This document shows positions 9,266-17,547 of a stretch of DNA of 64,000 nucleotides, in pieces. Where the stretch lies: NCBI RefSeq assembly GCF_002897295.1, contig NZ_BEXF01000031.1:1-64000 (forward strand), read 5' to 3'. Made by a program: the position numbers and the translations under genes. The notes beneath the pieces are model-generated. The model had not been told where the DNA came from. It did not search any database and worked only from the letters and a program-made list of their open reading frames with translations. Numbering within the stretch: the first letter of the stretch is position 1; every line of letters starts with the position of its first letter. The stretch is from Brevibacillus reuszeri. GTDB taxonomy: Bacteria; Bacillota; Bacilli; Brevibacillales; Brevibacillaceae.

Positions 9266-10288
9266 CTATTCTTTATCCATTTGCTCAAGCCTCCACTTTA
9301 TGGCCTCGTAGAAAAATTCATTTGTATTCACATACGGTTGCATACTCGGGTACAAGATAGAGCAAATCCTTCTGAAACGCTCAACATTTTCTGACTGAAT
9401 AGACAGTATCTTTTCAGTAAACCGACGGAAAAATGAATCCGAGACGGGAAGCTCGTCTACATCGGCAAACAGCAAGACATACTCTTGAATGTTCTCCTGT
9501 ACAACAGGACTGTCAGGAGTTGCATGTTGCTCCATTGCCTTCAACAACTGCTTATGGTTGTTAAGTAGCCTGGCGCTCCAAGCCTCAACACTGATTCTAG
9601 GTAAATGAACTACTTCCAGGAATGATAGAAAATCGCTTCTCATCTCCTGTACAATCTGTGGATCATTAAACATTTCCTCCAGCTCATCTATTGCAGCCAT
9701 TTGTGCTGCCGAAAGCTTGCCTTCTAACAAAGTAGATACTTTGGCTCCTAGCAAAAAAATCTCTCGCCATTCGAACGGAAAATGTTCAGGAAAAACGGAC
9801 AAGAACACTTTTTCCAAAATAAACTTTTCCCTCTCCAATGTATTTGCCGAAATAGATTCAACCAGCTCGTACATATAACTCAGAGAATCCGTAGCACCCT
9901 TATTCTGCTTGGTCTGTAGCAATACCGATTTCATACGGGCAAGGGTACGGATTTGGATGTCCAAAGCTTCCATTTGCCATTCTATCGCAACATCAACAGG
10001 TATATCCCCGGATATCATTTTCTGAATCTCATCAATACCAAAGTTTAGATAGCGCAAGGTAAGAATCAGTTTCAAGCGCCATATTTCCTCTGCTGTATAC
10101 AGACGATGACCTCCAGAACTGATCTCTGCAGGTGTAAGCAGGCCGATTTCATCGTAATAACGAACAGTGGGTACAGAAGATCCTGTGATTTTCGCCACTT
10201 GTCCTATGGAGAACTTTTCGTCCTTGGCTGCTAAATCAACCTTATGATAGTGTGTGGTTCCTAATCTGTTCCCGGCATTTGCGTGCAC
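9266..10288 (-). CDS. MerR family transcriptional regulator with long effector domain
   Basis: A MerR winged helix (FSIGQVAKITGSSVPTVRYYDEIGLLTP, then GGHRLYTAEEIWRLKLIL) followed by a long helical C-terminal region of about 240 residues, much bigger than metal-sensing MerR proteins. It may bind an organic effector. I prefer a GTG start at 10288 (340 residues) because AGGAGG lies nine bases upstream; this leaves about 27 residues before the HTH, more than usual. The promoter just upstream has a MerR-type spacer with a perfect palindrome, so it probably autoregulates. It precedes the lipoprotein-hydrolase-transporter operon by 130 bases on the same strand and is the obvious candidate to control it. 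Confidence 0.88.
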   Translation of the reverse strand: MHANAGNRLGTTHYHKVDLAAKDEKFSIGQVAKITGSSVPTVRYYDEIGLLTPAEISSGGHRLYTAEEIWRLKLILTLRYLNFGIDEIQKMISGDIPVDVAIEWQMEALDIQIRTLARMKSVLLQTKQNKGATDSLSYMYELVESISANTLEREKFILEKVFLSVFPEHFPFEWREIFLLGAKVSTLLEGKLSAAQMAAIDELEEMFNDPQIVQEMRSDFLSFLEVVHLPRISVEAWSARLLNNHKQLLKAMEQHATPDSPVVQENIQEYVLLFADVDELPVSDSFFRRFTEKILSIQSENVERFRRICSILYPSMQPYVNTNEFFYEAIKWRLEQMDKE

Positions 10289-10308
10289 ACGAAAGCACCT
10301 CCTAACCA

Positions 10309-10339
10309 ATTATAAAACCTCAAGTAACTTGAGGTTCAA
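10309..10339 (-). promoter_or_regulatory. MerR-type promoter with 19-bp spacer and palindromic operator
   Basis: On the minus strand, -35 TTGAAC (10334-10339) and -10 TATAAT (10309-10314) are separated by 19 bp, the overlong spacer that MerR proteins untwist. The spacer region carries a perfect 21-bp palindrome at 10316-10336: arms AACCTCAAG and CTTGAGGTT around TAA. Transcription would start at about 10302, right at the AGGAGG of the MerR gene, leaving a leader of roughly 14 bases before the GTG. Confidence 0.85.
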
Positions 10340-10362
10340 GAGAAATTATGCTACTCCCGAAA

Positions 10363-10397
10363 TAAAAAGGAAGCTTTCTCACCCAAGAGAAGCTTCC
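10363..10397 (-). terminator. intrinsic terminator after the class A beta-lactamase-like gene
   Basis: Read on the minus strand, GGAAGCTTCTC pairs with GAGAAAGCTTCC (one bulge) around a short loop and is followed by TTTTTATTT. It closes the four-gene peptidase operon and insulates the MerR promoter. Confidence 0.75.
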
Positions 10398-10443
10398 ATC
10401 AAGAATTTACTTATGACAATCTTTATATTTGTACACTCTTCTG

Positions 10444-11319
10444 CTAGGCTCCTACGAAATGATCGTAAGCCGCTCTAGCCAATCTGCCAATTGTTCTTTC
10501 TCCCTCTTCCATCGTCGGGTTGTTCTTTGACAAGACCGAAATAGCGAATGACCCTTTGTCTTCAGGTAAATAGATGACCCCGACATCGTTGACACAATCG
10601 CTGAGAGTTCCCGTCTTATGTGCAACCTTGGTCTTGGCAGGGAGCATGTAAGGCAATCGGCTGTTAAATTGCTGGCGGAATAAAATATCCAGCATTCCAT
10701 CGCATGCTTGCTCGGATACGACTTGTTTTTTTGCAATCAATTCCACAAGCTTAGCCATATCTTCCGAGGTAGCAGCGTTGTTACGCGGGTCAGCTTGGAA
10801 AACAATACTAGATGGATCAAACTTCCAGGCAAGGATGCTATTCAGAGCTTCACGCGAGTAGGCTTGAGGCTCCATCCCTACACATAAGCTGAGCAGATCC
10901 CAGCAGCTGTGGTGAATATGGGTGTTCTCCAATCCTAGCTCTCGCATGTAGGCATTCACTTGCTCAGTCCCTACCAGCTTGAGAAGTCGATCGGTAGCGA
11001 GGTTGTCACTGACAATAATCATCAGCATAGCAAGATCCTTGACTGTAACCTCCACCCCCAAATGAAGCTCCTGCAAAACGCCTGAACCTGGTACCAGATC
11101 TTCCTCACTGATCTTAAAACGATCATCCAAAGACAGTTTGCCTGCCTCCACATCTCTGTATAGGGTAGCAAGAATCGGAATTTTGAATGTACTGGCTAAT
11201 TGAAACAATTCATTGCCATTGATACTCGTTGTTTCTCCCGTCTGCAAATGCTTGACGGTGACACCAAACGTTCCGGAAGCACCTTGTGCGATTTCCAACA
11301 ATTTTTGCTCTAGACTCAT
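10444..11319 (-). CDS. class A beta-lactamase-like serine hydrolase (Beta-lactamase2 type), cytoplasmic
   Basis: A 291-residue protein with class A motifs: STFK at 43-46, SDN at 104-106 and KTG at 235-237. Two things argue against a secreted resistance enzyme. There is no signal peptide (it starts MSLEQKLLEIAQGASGTFGV), and the omega-loop glutamate that deacylates beta-lactams is not in its usual ExxxN spacing; the nearest candidate is SREALN at 155-160. The spacing from SDN to KTG is also about 27 residues longer than in TEM. It is the last gene of a peptidase operon, so a peptide or amide substrate is plausible. The ribosome site GGGGAGGG is strong. Confidence 0.85.
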   Translation of the reverse strand: MSLEQKLLEIAQGASGTFGVTVKHLQTGETTSINGNELFQLASTFKIPILATLYRDVEAGKLSLDDRFKISEEDLVPGSGVLQELHLGVEVTVKDLAMLMIIVSDNLATDRLLKLVGTEQVNAYMRELGLENTHIHHSCWDLLSLCVGMEPQAYSREALNSILAWKFDPSSIVFQADPRNNAATSEDMAKLVELIAKKQVVSEQACDGMLDILFRQQFNSRLPYMLPAKTKVAHKTGTLSDCVNDVGVIYLPEDKGSFAISVLSKNNPTMEEGERTIGRLARAAYDHFVGA

Positions 11320-11346
11320 AGTAGTTCCCTCCCCTTCTTTTTATCC

Positions 11347-13443
11347 TTAAGCGAGTGATGGCTCCTCTTTGTGGGCAGGCAGATGAGCATGGACGAAGTC
11401 AACCATCGCTTCCAAGCGCGCCTGTCGCAGCGAAGGAACTCCGATTTGAAGCAGGCCATGGCTGGAATTTGGCATACGCAGCAGCTCTACTTCCCCGCCC
11501 TGTTTCTTGATATACGTGTAAAACTGCTCAGCCTGCTCGAGCGGGCAGCGCAGGTCATCATCAGAATGCAGCAGCAGTAGCGGTGTTTTTACATTTTGCA
11601 CATAGGCCAAAGGCGAGAATTTCCAAAGCGATTCCATATCCGTCTTGCCAAGGAACTCCACTTCCATAAAATCTGGTCCGATGTCACTCGTTCCGTACAT
11701 GGATACCCAATTGGAAATGCATCCTTCCGAGACAGCTGCAAAGAACCGATCCGTATGAGTCACAAGCCAGTTTACCATGAAGCCACCATAGCTAAGCCCA
11801 TTGATCGCTGCTCTATCTTTGTCAATGAAATCATATCTGCGCGCTGCTTCGTCAAGCCCGTTCAAGATGTCCGCCATATCTTTTCCGCCGTAGTCACCAT
11901 GGACAGCATGGGTAAACTCAGCACCAAATCCTGAGCTACCGCGCGGGTTCGTGTATACGACCGCGTAGCCTTTTGCGGCAAATAGCTGCATCTGGTGGAA
12001 GTACGTATATCCAAACATGGAATGTGGACCGCCGTGAATATCTAGCAGCACCGGATATTTCTTTCCTTCCACATAATTTGCCGGCTTGAGCACGAACCCT
12101 TGAATCTGCCAGCCATCCTCGGAAGTATATGAAAATGCTTCCGGCAGGGAGACCTGCAGCTCGGTCAACAGCTCATCATTGCAATCATCCAGACGCACTT
12201 CATTTTCAGGAAATAGCGCTTCATATTCAGTTGAGAATGCTTCCTTCGGTGATCTGGATTTCCTTACCACTTCTTCTGCCTGTGAAAGCTTTACCACAGC
12301 TGCTTTTCCTGGATGCTGTACAGTTGAGTAAGCGATTGCAGCTGTTCCTTTTCCATCAAAGGAAAAATGAAAAATGGTACGTTCGCCACCAATTACCGTA
12401 ACAGCAGGTGAGTTATCATCCTCTGTAGAAAAACGAACAATATCGCTTTTTCCTTGGCGGGTACTCAATGCAAAGACATAGCGGCTGTCTTCAGACCACT
12501 GAGGCACTGGCGTGTATCGCAAACTACGCATATCTGTAAAGGCGAGATCAGTCAGTGTATCGGGGAAGTCTTTACTCAGACCGATCGGCTCTCCCCCACC
12601 AGCTGGTAGGACAAACATTTCTCTGTGGTCGATATTGTTTGCAACAAAAGCCAGTTTTTTGGCATCTGGTGAGTATGAGAGGTACGAGACTCGAAGTCCA
12701 CTGTAGAGCAGCTCCACGTCCCCTCCATCAATCGCGACCCGATAAATGTTTCCACCAAAAGCTTGCTGTTCATTCTGGTTTGGATTGGCGATAAAAGCGA
12801 TATGCTGGCCAGTTGGCGAAACTGTTGGCTCAGAAATATCGTAAGGACCGTCAGTGATCTGAGTGTGCATGCCAGTTTCGGTATCGACAGCAACGATTTG
12901 ACGTACAAAAGCCTTCTGCAAACCAGCAGCGTCGAGCTTGTAGTACAGTCGATCAAAGCGTTTTGGGCCGTTCACCCACTGCCTGTTTTCTTGATCGATG
13001 CGCTCATTCGCTTCCTTGGCTGTCACCTCAGCATCGTAGACCTCAATACTTGCGCCTTGTGCAACCGGGACAATTCCATAAACAGTCTTACCGTCTGGTG
13101 CCCAAACGATCGAACTAATCCCATGACGAAAGCGAGTTACTTGGCGTGCTTCACCACCATCTAGTGAGAGCAGCCAAAGCTGCATGCCAAAAGCACGGTT
13201 GGAAAGAAAGGCAATTGTCCTGCCATCAGGCGACCACACGGGATAGATATTGCGAGTACCCGTAGAAGTAAGCACACGACGTGTTTGCCCTTGTGCATCG
13301 GCCAGCCAAAGCTGTGTTTCATAATCATCTGTCTTTTTTCGAACGACCGTCTTCTCGTATACAACATGCTGACCATCTGGTGAGATTGTAGGCTTACTCG
13401 GCCATTGGAACTTGTAAATGTCTTCTGCAGTTACTGTTCTCAT
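11347..13443 (-). CDS. S9 family prolyl oligopeptidase-like peptidase (acylaminoacyl-peptidase type)
   Basis: A 698-residue enzyme with an N-terminal beta-propeller of WD40/TolB-like blades (repeated ISPDG, WSPDG, FLSNR and YSPDAKKLAFVAN motifs) and a C-terminal alpha/beta hydrolase domain. The catalytic triad reads Ser 551 in GLSYGG, Asp 630 in HSDDDLRCP and His 662 in SSHGL. Such enzymes release acylated residues or dipeptides from short peptides in the cytoplasm; no signal peptide is present. It sits between the S12 hydrolase and the class A-like hydrolase with gaps of 55 and 27 bases, so it is cotranscribed with them. Confidence 0.93.
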   Translation of the reverse strand: MRTVTAEDIYKFQWPSKPTISPDGQHVVYEKTVVRKKTDDYETQLWLADAQGQTRRVLTSTGTRNIYPVWSPDGRTIAFLSNRAFGMQLWLLSLDGGEARQVTRFRHGISSIVWAPDGKTVYGIVPVAQGASIEVYDAEVTAKEANERIDQENRQWVNGPKRFDRLYYKLDAAGLQKAFVRQIVAVDTETGMHTQITDGPYDISEPTVSPTGQHIAFIANPNQNEQQAFGGNIYRVAIDGGDVELLYSGLRVSYLSYSPDAKKLAFVANNIDHREMFVLPAGGGEPIGLSKDFPDTLTDLAFTDMRSLRYTPVPQWSEDSRYVFALSTRQGKSDIVRFSTEDDNSPAVTVIGGERTIFHFSFDGKGTAAIAYSTVQHPGKAAVVKLSQAEEVVRKSRSPKEAFSTEYEALFPENEVRLDDCNDELLTELQVSLPEAFSYTSEDGWQIQGFVLKPANYVEGKKYPVLLDIHGGPHSMFGYTYFHQMQLFAAKGYAVVYTNPRGSSGFGAEFTHAVHGDYGGKDMADILNGLDEAARRYDFIDKDRAAINGLSYGGFMVNWLVTHTDRFFAAVSEGCISNWVSMYGTSDIGPDFMEVEFLGKTDMESLWKFSPLAYVQNVKTPLLLLHSDDDLRCPLEQAEQFYTYIKKQGGEVELLRMPNSSHGLLQIGVPSLRQARLEAMVDFVHAHLPAHKEEPSLA

Positions 13444-13498
13444 TTCTCATCGCTCCCTTTTTATCAACAGTTGTTTTTTCCGTGACTTGTGACCCGAA

Positions 13499-14935
13499 TT
13501 ATACGGGCTGCGGCTTTGCGGCTTTCGGAATTTGGCGGAAGCCAAAGCTGATGCGAATCACGTTGTTATTATTGTCACGAATATAGCGAATAGTTGCAGC
13601 CGATCCTCTGCGCTTGACTAAAAAGAGGTCATCTCCAATTGGTTTCATTAGCATTGATTGGTTATCTTCAGTTACGAGCTTAAATGCTCCGTCTTCATGG
13701 ATAATCGCGAGCTTCGAGCCCTCATTGGAATGATATTCGCCTGTGAATTCTTCCACGCGATCAGCGGGAACCTCGTGATCGGCTTCAGGCATATGAGAAG
13801 CGTCAACCGCGCGATCCGCAAATGCATTGAGAGCACCATTCATCAGTGCAGTGGCAGGCGAGGCAGTGAGATTGGTGAGAACGATGCCTGTTACGCCTTC
13901 CTCTGGAAGCACATGCATTTGGGCTTGTACTCCTTTGATGCTACCGCCGTGCTCGACCAAAAGAGTGCCATGATAATCAGGCGTGATCATTAGACCGTAG
14001 CCATAATAGCATCCCTGTTCACATTGGATATAAGGCGTCACCATCTGCTTAACACTGTCTTCCGTCAAAATCCGTACGCTGCCAGCAAGGCCTCCCGTGC
14101 GATAAATATCCGCGTATTTTAACATATCCCGTACGGTCGACTTGAGAAATCCAGCAGCACGCATCGCCGGAGCATCCCACCAGTTGTCAGAGAGGAACAC
14201 TCCCTTTTCTCCGTCCTTGGTTTTGGCAGCATATATGGAGGTAATCGTTGCTGACTCATCCAGCTCATCCAATAAGAACACACTATCGTTCATTCCTGCT
14301 GGCACCAGAATGTGTTCTTTCATATAGGCTTCGTAGGATTTGCCACTGACGCGCTCGATAATCACGCCGAGCATGGCATAGGATTCGTTTGAATAGCTGA
14401 ATTCGGTGCCCGGAGTACCGAGTAATTCAAAGTCCTGCTCAGCCATATAATCAAACATTTCCGCGTACGTATCGACAGGAACGATCTTTGCAAGACTGTA
14501 TTTATCCTGCTCATTGATCTCATACTCAGGATCAAGCTCAATACTTCGCTTCAGTGCTGCACCCAATGTAGACATAGGTGGCATACCAGTCGAGTGGGTC
14601 ATCAATTGATGAATGGTCATTTGTTCAACCACATCGCCCACTTTTAGACGAAATTCAGGGAGATACTTAATAACCGGATCGTGGACGGACAGCTTCCCTG
14701 CTTCCTGTAGCTGCATAATCGCCATACATGTGAACGATTTGGTGATCGAACCAATTCCGAAAACGGTATCGAGTGTCACTTCCAGCTGCTCACCAGCGTT
14801 GCGATAGCCTACTCCTTTTCCATAGACAAGCTCTCCGTCCTTCGCAAGGCCAATTGCTGCACCTGGGACCTTCTCTTCCGCGACCATTTTGTCGACAAAT
14901 GCCTCATAGGCAGTAATCCATTTTTCATTTGCCAT
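13499..14935 (-). CDS. serine hydrolase, class C beta-lactamase-like (peptidase S12 family)
   Basis: A 478-residue paralogue of the enzyme at 6014-7483: SITK at residues 63-66, YSN in FSYSNESYAML, HGG in EHGGSIKG, and a C-terminal barrel-like extension. No signal peptide. It lies 47 bases after the dipeptidase gene and 55 bases before the S9 peptidase. This family includes D-amino-acid-specific peptidases and esterases. Three homologues beside a peptide importer suggest duplication for related substrates. Confidence 0.9.
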   Translation of the reverse strand: MANEKWITAYEAFVDKMVAEEKVPGAAIGLAKDGELVYGKGVGYRNAGEQLEVTLDTVFGIGSITKSFTCMAIMQLQEAGKLSVHDPVIKYLPEFRLKVGDVVEQMTIHQLMTHSTGMPPMSTLGAALKRSIELDPEYEINEQDKYSLAKIVPVDTYAEMFDYMAEQDFELLGTPGTEFSYSNESYAMLGVIIERVSGKSYEAYMKEHILVPAGMNDSVFLLDELDESATITSIYAAKTKDGEKGVFLSDNWWDAPAMRAAGFLKSTVRDMLKYADIYRTGGLAGSVRILTEDSVKQMVTPYIQCEQGCYYGYGLMITPDYHGTLLVEHGGSIKGVQAQMHVLPEEGVTGIVLTNLTASPATALMNGALNAFADRAVDASHMPEADHEVPADRVEEFTGEYHSNEGSKLAIIHEDGAFKLVTEDNQSMLMKPIGDDLFLVKRRGSAATIRYIRDNNNNVIRISFGFRQIPKAAKPQPV

Positions 14936-14982
14936 GAATCGATTCCTCCATCACTTTGTTTTTATTTTGAAAGCATTTGCTT

Positions 14983-16026
14983 TTACTTCCAAACTTCCTG
15001 GTAAACACGCTCGAAGTTCGTACCTAAAATCCCTTCGATTTGCTCATCCGTATATCCACGCTCCACCAATCCCGTTGTCAGCTGGGGAATCGAGCGATGC
15101 CCGGCAACCACGTCGAAAGGCTTGCGAGGCATATGTTGCAAGCTTTCAGGAGACACGTATTTCATGAAGTCATCGCATAAATCAAGGCCAAGACCGACAT
15201 GCTCTACCCCAACCAGCTTTGCAATATAATCAACATGATTCAGCAACGTTTGCACATTAGCGTCTTCATCACGATCTGCCGTAAAGAAGTTGTTGGCATT
15301 CATTCCGATAACACCATTTCGTGCAGCGAGCGCTTTGATCTGGTCATCTGTAAGATTTCTCATCGAATTTGCGAGACTGCGGCAATTCGAATGAGAAGCA
15401 ATCACCGGCTTTTTAGCGATCTCCATTACGTCCCAGAAGCCTTCATCGTTGAGGTGACTGACGTCAATGATCATCCCCATCTCTTCTGCTGCTTCAATCA
15501 AACGAACACCGAATTCCGTAATTCCTCCCTTTTTCCCCTCACGAACAGGAGAAAAAAAGCTGCCATCACCGACGTAATTCCGTCTGCTCCACACGAGGCC
15601 CAAGAGTCTCACACCAAGCTCATAAAAGATTCGCAACAGACTCAAATCATTTGAAAGCGGTTCCGCACCTTCCAACGACAAAATAAAGGCGACCTTTCCT
15701 TGCTCTCTTGCGGTGTTGAGGTCGTCCATTGTTTTACAAAGCATGATTTTATCAGACGACTCTTTTGCTTCCTCGTGCATAGCACTAATTTGATTCAGTG
15801 CCTTGCGAAGTCCCATTTCTGGTAAAAAATCGCTGTCTACAAAAATTGCCGCTACAATCGTTTTGACTCCGCCCCGCTCAAATGCAGGAAGATAGTCTGT
15901 CTCAATCACTCGTTTTCTACCTCGGGATCTCTGAATCTCCACATCCAATAGCAGATCAAAGTGCCCATCGATGATTTGTGCATGACTTTGCAGCTTATGG
16001 ACTCTTTCTGCGGTTTGTACGCTCAA
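14983..16026 (-). CDS. membrane dipeptidase-type peptidase (M19 family)
   Basis: A 347-residue M19 (renal dipeptidase-like) enzyme. The N-terminal zinc motif HxD is H22-x-D24 in IIDGHFDLLLDV; further family marks are SLEGAEPL, GVRLLGLVW, IDVSHLNDEGFWDV and ASHSNCRSL. The family hydrolyses dipeptides, including those with a D-residue at the C-terminal side, and is used in peptide scavenging. No secretion signal is seen, so despite the family name it should be cytoplasmic. It is the first gene of the operon that runs to 10444 and has a good sigma-A promoter upstream. Confidence 0.93.
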   Translation of the reverse strand: MSVQTAERVHKLQSHAQIIDGHFDLLLDVEIQRSRGRKRVIETDYLPAFERGGVKTIVAAIFVDSDFLPEMGLRKALNQISAMHEEAKESSDKIMLCKTMDDLNTAREQGKVAFILSLEGAEPLSNDLSLLRIFYELGVRLLGLVWSRRNYVGDGSFFSPVREGKKGGITEFGVRLIEAAEEMGMIIDVSHLNDEGFWDVMEIAKKPVIASHSNCRSLANSMRNLTDDQIKALAARNGVIGMNANNFFTADRDEDANVQTLLNHVDYIAKLVGVEHVGLGLDLCDDFMKYVSPESLQHMPRKPFDVVAGHRSIPQLTTGLVERGYTDEQIEGILGTNFERVYQEVWK

Positions 16027-16137
16027 GCCCTATCCCTCTTTTCCTGCTAAATTTTTGCATGTGCGGTTTTATGATTTATCTTTGAAGTCTAAACTTCTTG
16101 GAATCCTTATGTCGGAAGTTTATGCTCTAATTCCAAT

Positions 16138-16165
16138 ATTATATTTTTTCCCCCACCTTTTTCAA
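16138..16165 (-). promoter_or_regulatory. sigma-A promoter for the M19-S12-S9-hydrolase operon
   Basis: On the minus strand TTGAAA (16160-16165) and TATAAT (16138-16143) are 16 bp apart. Just upstream, 16180-16194 reads AATTTTCACAAAAAT, two mismatches from the CodY consensus AATTTTCWGAAAATT. CodY control of peptide-utilisation genes is common in Bacillales, but this match alone is weak. Confidence 0.55.
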
Positions 16166-16251
16166 GACACAAGATTTATAATTTTCACAAAAATATAATT
16201 GACACACATGATAAAGCTGAATCTTAGACTGACTGTGTTTCGTATAAACAC

Positions 16252-16286
16252 ATAAAAAGCCCATTCAGTTTATTTACTGAACGGGC
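16252..16286 (-). terminator. intrinsic terminator after the C39-like gene
   Basis: Minus-strand stem GCCCGTTCAGT with ACTGAATGGGC, loop of six bases, then TTTTTATG. It ends the transcript of the gene at 16325. The rest of the 16027-16324 gap holds the promoter described above and no other gene. Confidence 0.8.
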
Positions 16287-16324
16287 AATCATTCTAAGAG
16301 GAATCGTCGTTAAAATGAAAAATA

Positions 16325-16933
16325 TCATGATGATACTTTTATCAATATCCCCCGATTGGCGTAGAAGCGGGAAAAAACATCGAGAGTCGCGTGAACATTT
16401 TCCTGGCTTTTGGGGGTGTCTCCAGAAGGATTGTGAAAAATGATTTCTTGGCACTTATCATCCTTGTCAAACACGTACACCAGATGCCCGCCTTGTTTAG
16501 GTGGCGTTACTTCAGGAGTACGGATACTCGGATGGACAGATGCCATATACACATATCCCTGGCCTAGCAAATGGTATATTTCTTCAATCGGCATATGTTC
16601 CTTCACCTCGGCTTGCAAACCAAACCTGTCCGCGATAAACGCGACAAAAGGGCGATAAATTAACCCTTTAATGGTGCCATCCTCACTGATCGTGTATCCT
16701 CCGTATTCACGGCATTGCTTCGTGAGCTCGATTGTGGGAATAATGACATTCTTCCACTGCGCCAGCAGCATTTTCAAACACGCCATCCCGCAAATATGGG
16801 AGCTCCATTCTGCATATTCCTGCCGATCGACTGCCCCAGACATTTGCCACAATGGATCTTTAGAAGGATGCAGTCTCCCGGATAAAATATCTGGTATGAG
16901 CTCGCGTGATTCAAATTGTCCGTAATAATGCAA
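16325..16933 (-). CDS. C39-like cysteine peptidase-domain protein
   Basis: A 202-residue protein of the peptidase C39-like group. A likely catalytic triad is visible: Cys 48 in SSHICGMACLKMLL, His 150 in GGHLVYVF and Asn 168 in FHNPSG. No signal peptide or transporter domain is attached, so it is not a bacteriocin exporter; stand-alone proteins like this are usually annotated only as C39-family or papain-like. It lies 22 bases after the NADAR gene and is probably cotranscribed with it. Substrate unknown. Confidence 0.75.
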   Translation of the reverse strand: MHYYGQFESRELIPDILSGRLHPSKDPLWQMSGAVDRQEYAEWSSHICGMACLKMLLAQWKNVIIPTIELTKQCREYGGYTISEDGTIKGLIYRPFVAFIADRFGLQAEVKEHMPIEEIYHLLGQGYVYMASVHPSIRTPEVTPPKQGGHLVYVFDKDDKCQEIIFHNPSGDTPKSQENVHATLDVFSRFYANRGILIKVSS

Positions 16934-16955
16934 GACTGACTACCTCCCTCTCCTG

Positions 16956-17510
16956 TCATTCTGACCGTAGCTGCTCTCTTACTGCCATCAGAGCAAAACC
17001 TAGTAGATTTTCTCCGCGCCAGCGCTCTGGTTGTTCAGCATGTGGGTGATCCCCAGCCATGCCAATCCCCCATACGCGATCATATGGACTAGCTTCTACG
17101 ATGACTCGATCTCCCGTTTCAAGCAGAAACTCTCGTAATTTAGGGTGCTGGCTAAATTTCAACAGATTTGCCTGTTGTACGATCTGTGTCTTGTTTTCGT
17201 CCCAAACGGCTCCATCAAACGAGCGAACTTTGCGTCCCAGCTCCTTTGCCTGTTTCGGATGTGATACCTTCAGAATCTCATCGCGGATAGAGAGGTCCCC
17301 AAACAGCTCTGCCTTTTTTGCCATCATGTAATGCTCTGCTGTCAGGTACGTCGTATCTCCCTCTGAAAAGGTGGCTGGATACCATTGACTGAAGCAGGAT
17401 TTATCGATAGTTCCTTGACTTTTTTGCGTATGTCCCCAGAAAAACAAGTACTTGACTCGCATTTTTTGCGAGACTTTAATCAGCTCTTGAATATTATGTA
17501 TGAGTTCCAA
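16956..17510 (-). CDS. NADAR family protein (YbiA/DUF1768)
   Basis: A 184-residue protein with the NADAR core: FSQWYPATFSEGDTTYLTAE followed by HYMMAKKAELFGD, then KELGRKVRSFDGAVWDE and an ending near ENLLGFALMAVRE. YbiA-type proteins are N-glycosidases acting on riboflavin-pathway intermediates; related NADAR proteins remove ADP-ribose from nucleic acids or other targets. Which applies here cannot be decided. The start is TTG at 17510, preceded by GGGGGGAACCGA. It sits 37 bases downstream of the DUF1963 gene. Confidence 0.85.
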   Translation of the reverse strand: MELIHNIQELIKVSQKMRVKYLFFWGHTQKSQGTIDKSCFSQWYPATFSEGDTTYLTAEHYMMAKKAELFGDLSIRDEILKVSHPKQAKELGRKVRSFDGAVWDENKTQIVQQANLLKFSQHPKLREFLLETGDRVIVEASPYDRVWGIGMAGDHPHAEQPERWRGENLLGFALMAVREQLRSE

Positions 17511-17547
17511 TCGGTTCCCCCCGTTCTCTATCGTTTTTCACGTACGT

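Noticed and set aside
10444-11319. Antibiotic-resistance beta-lactamase
   Set aside because: No signal peptide and no properly spaced omega-loop glutamate, so a resistance role is not supported.
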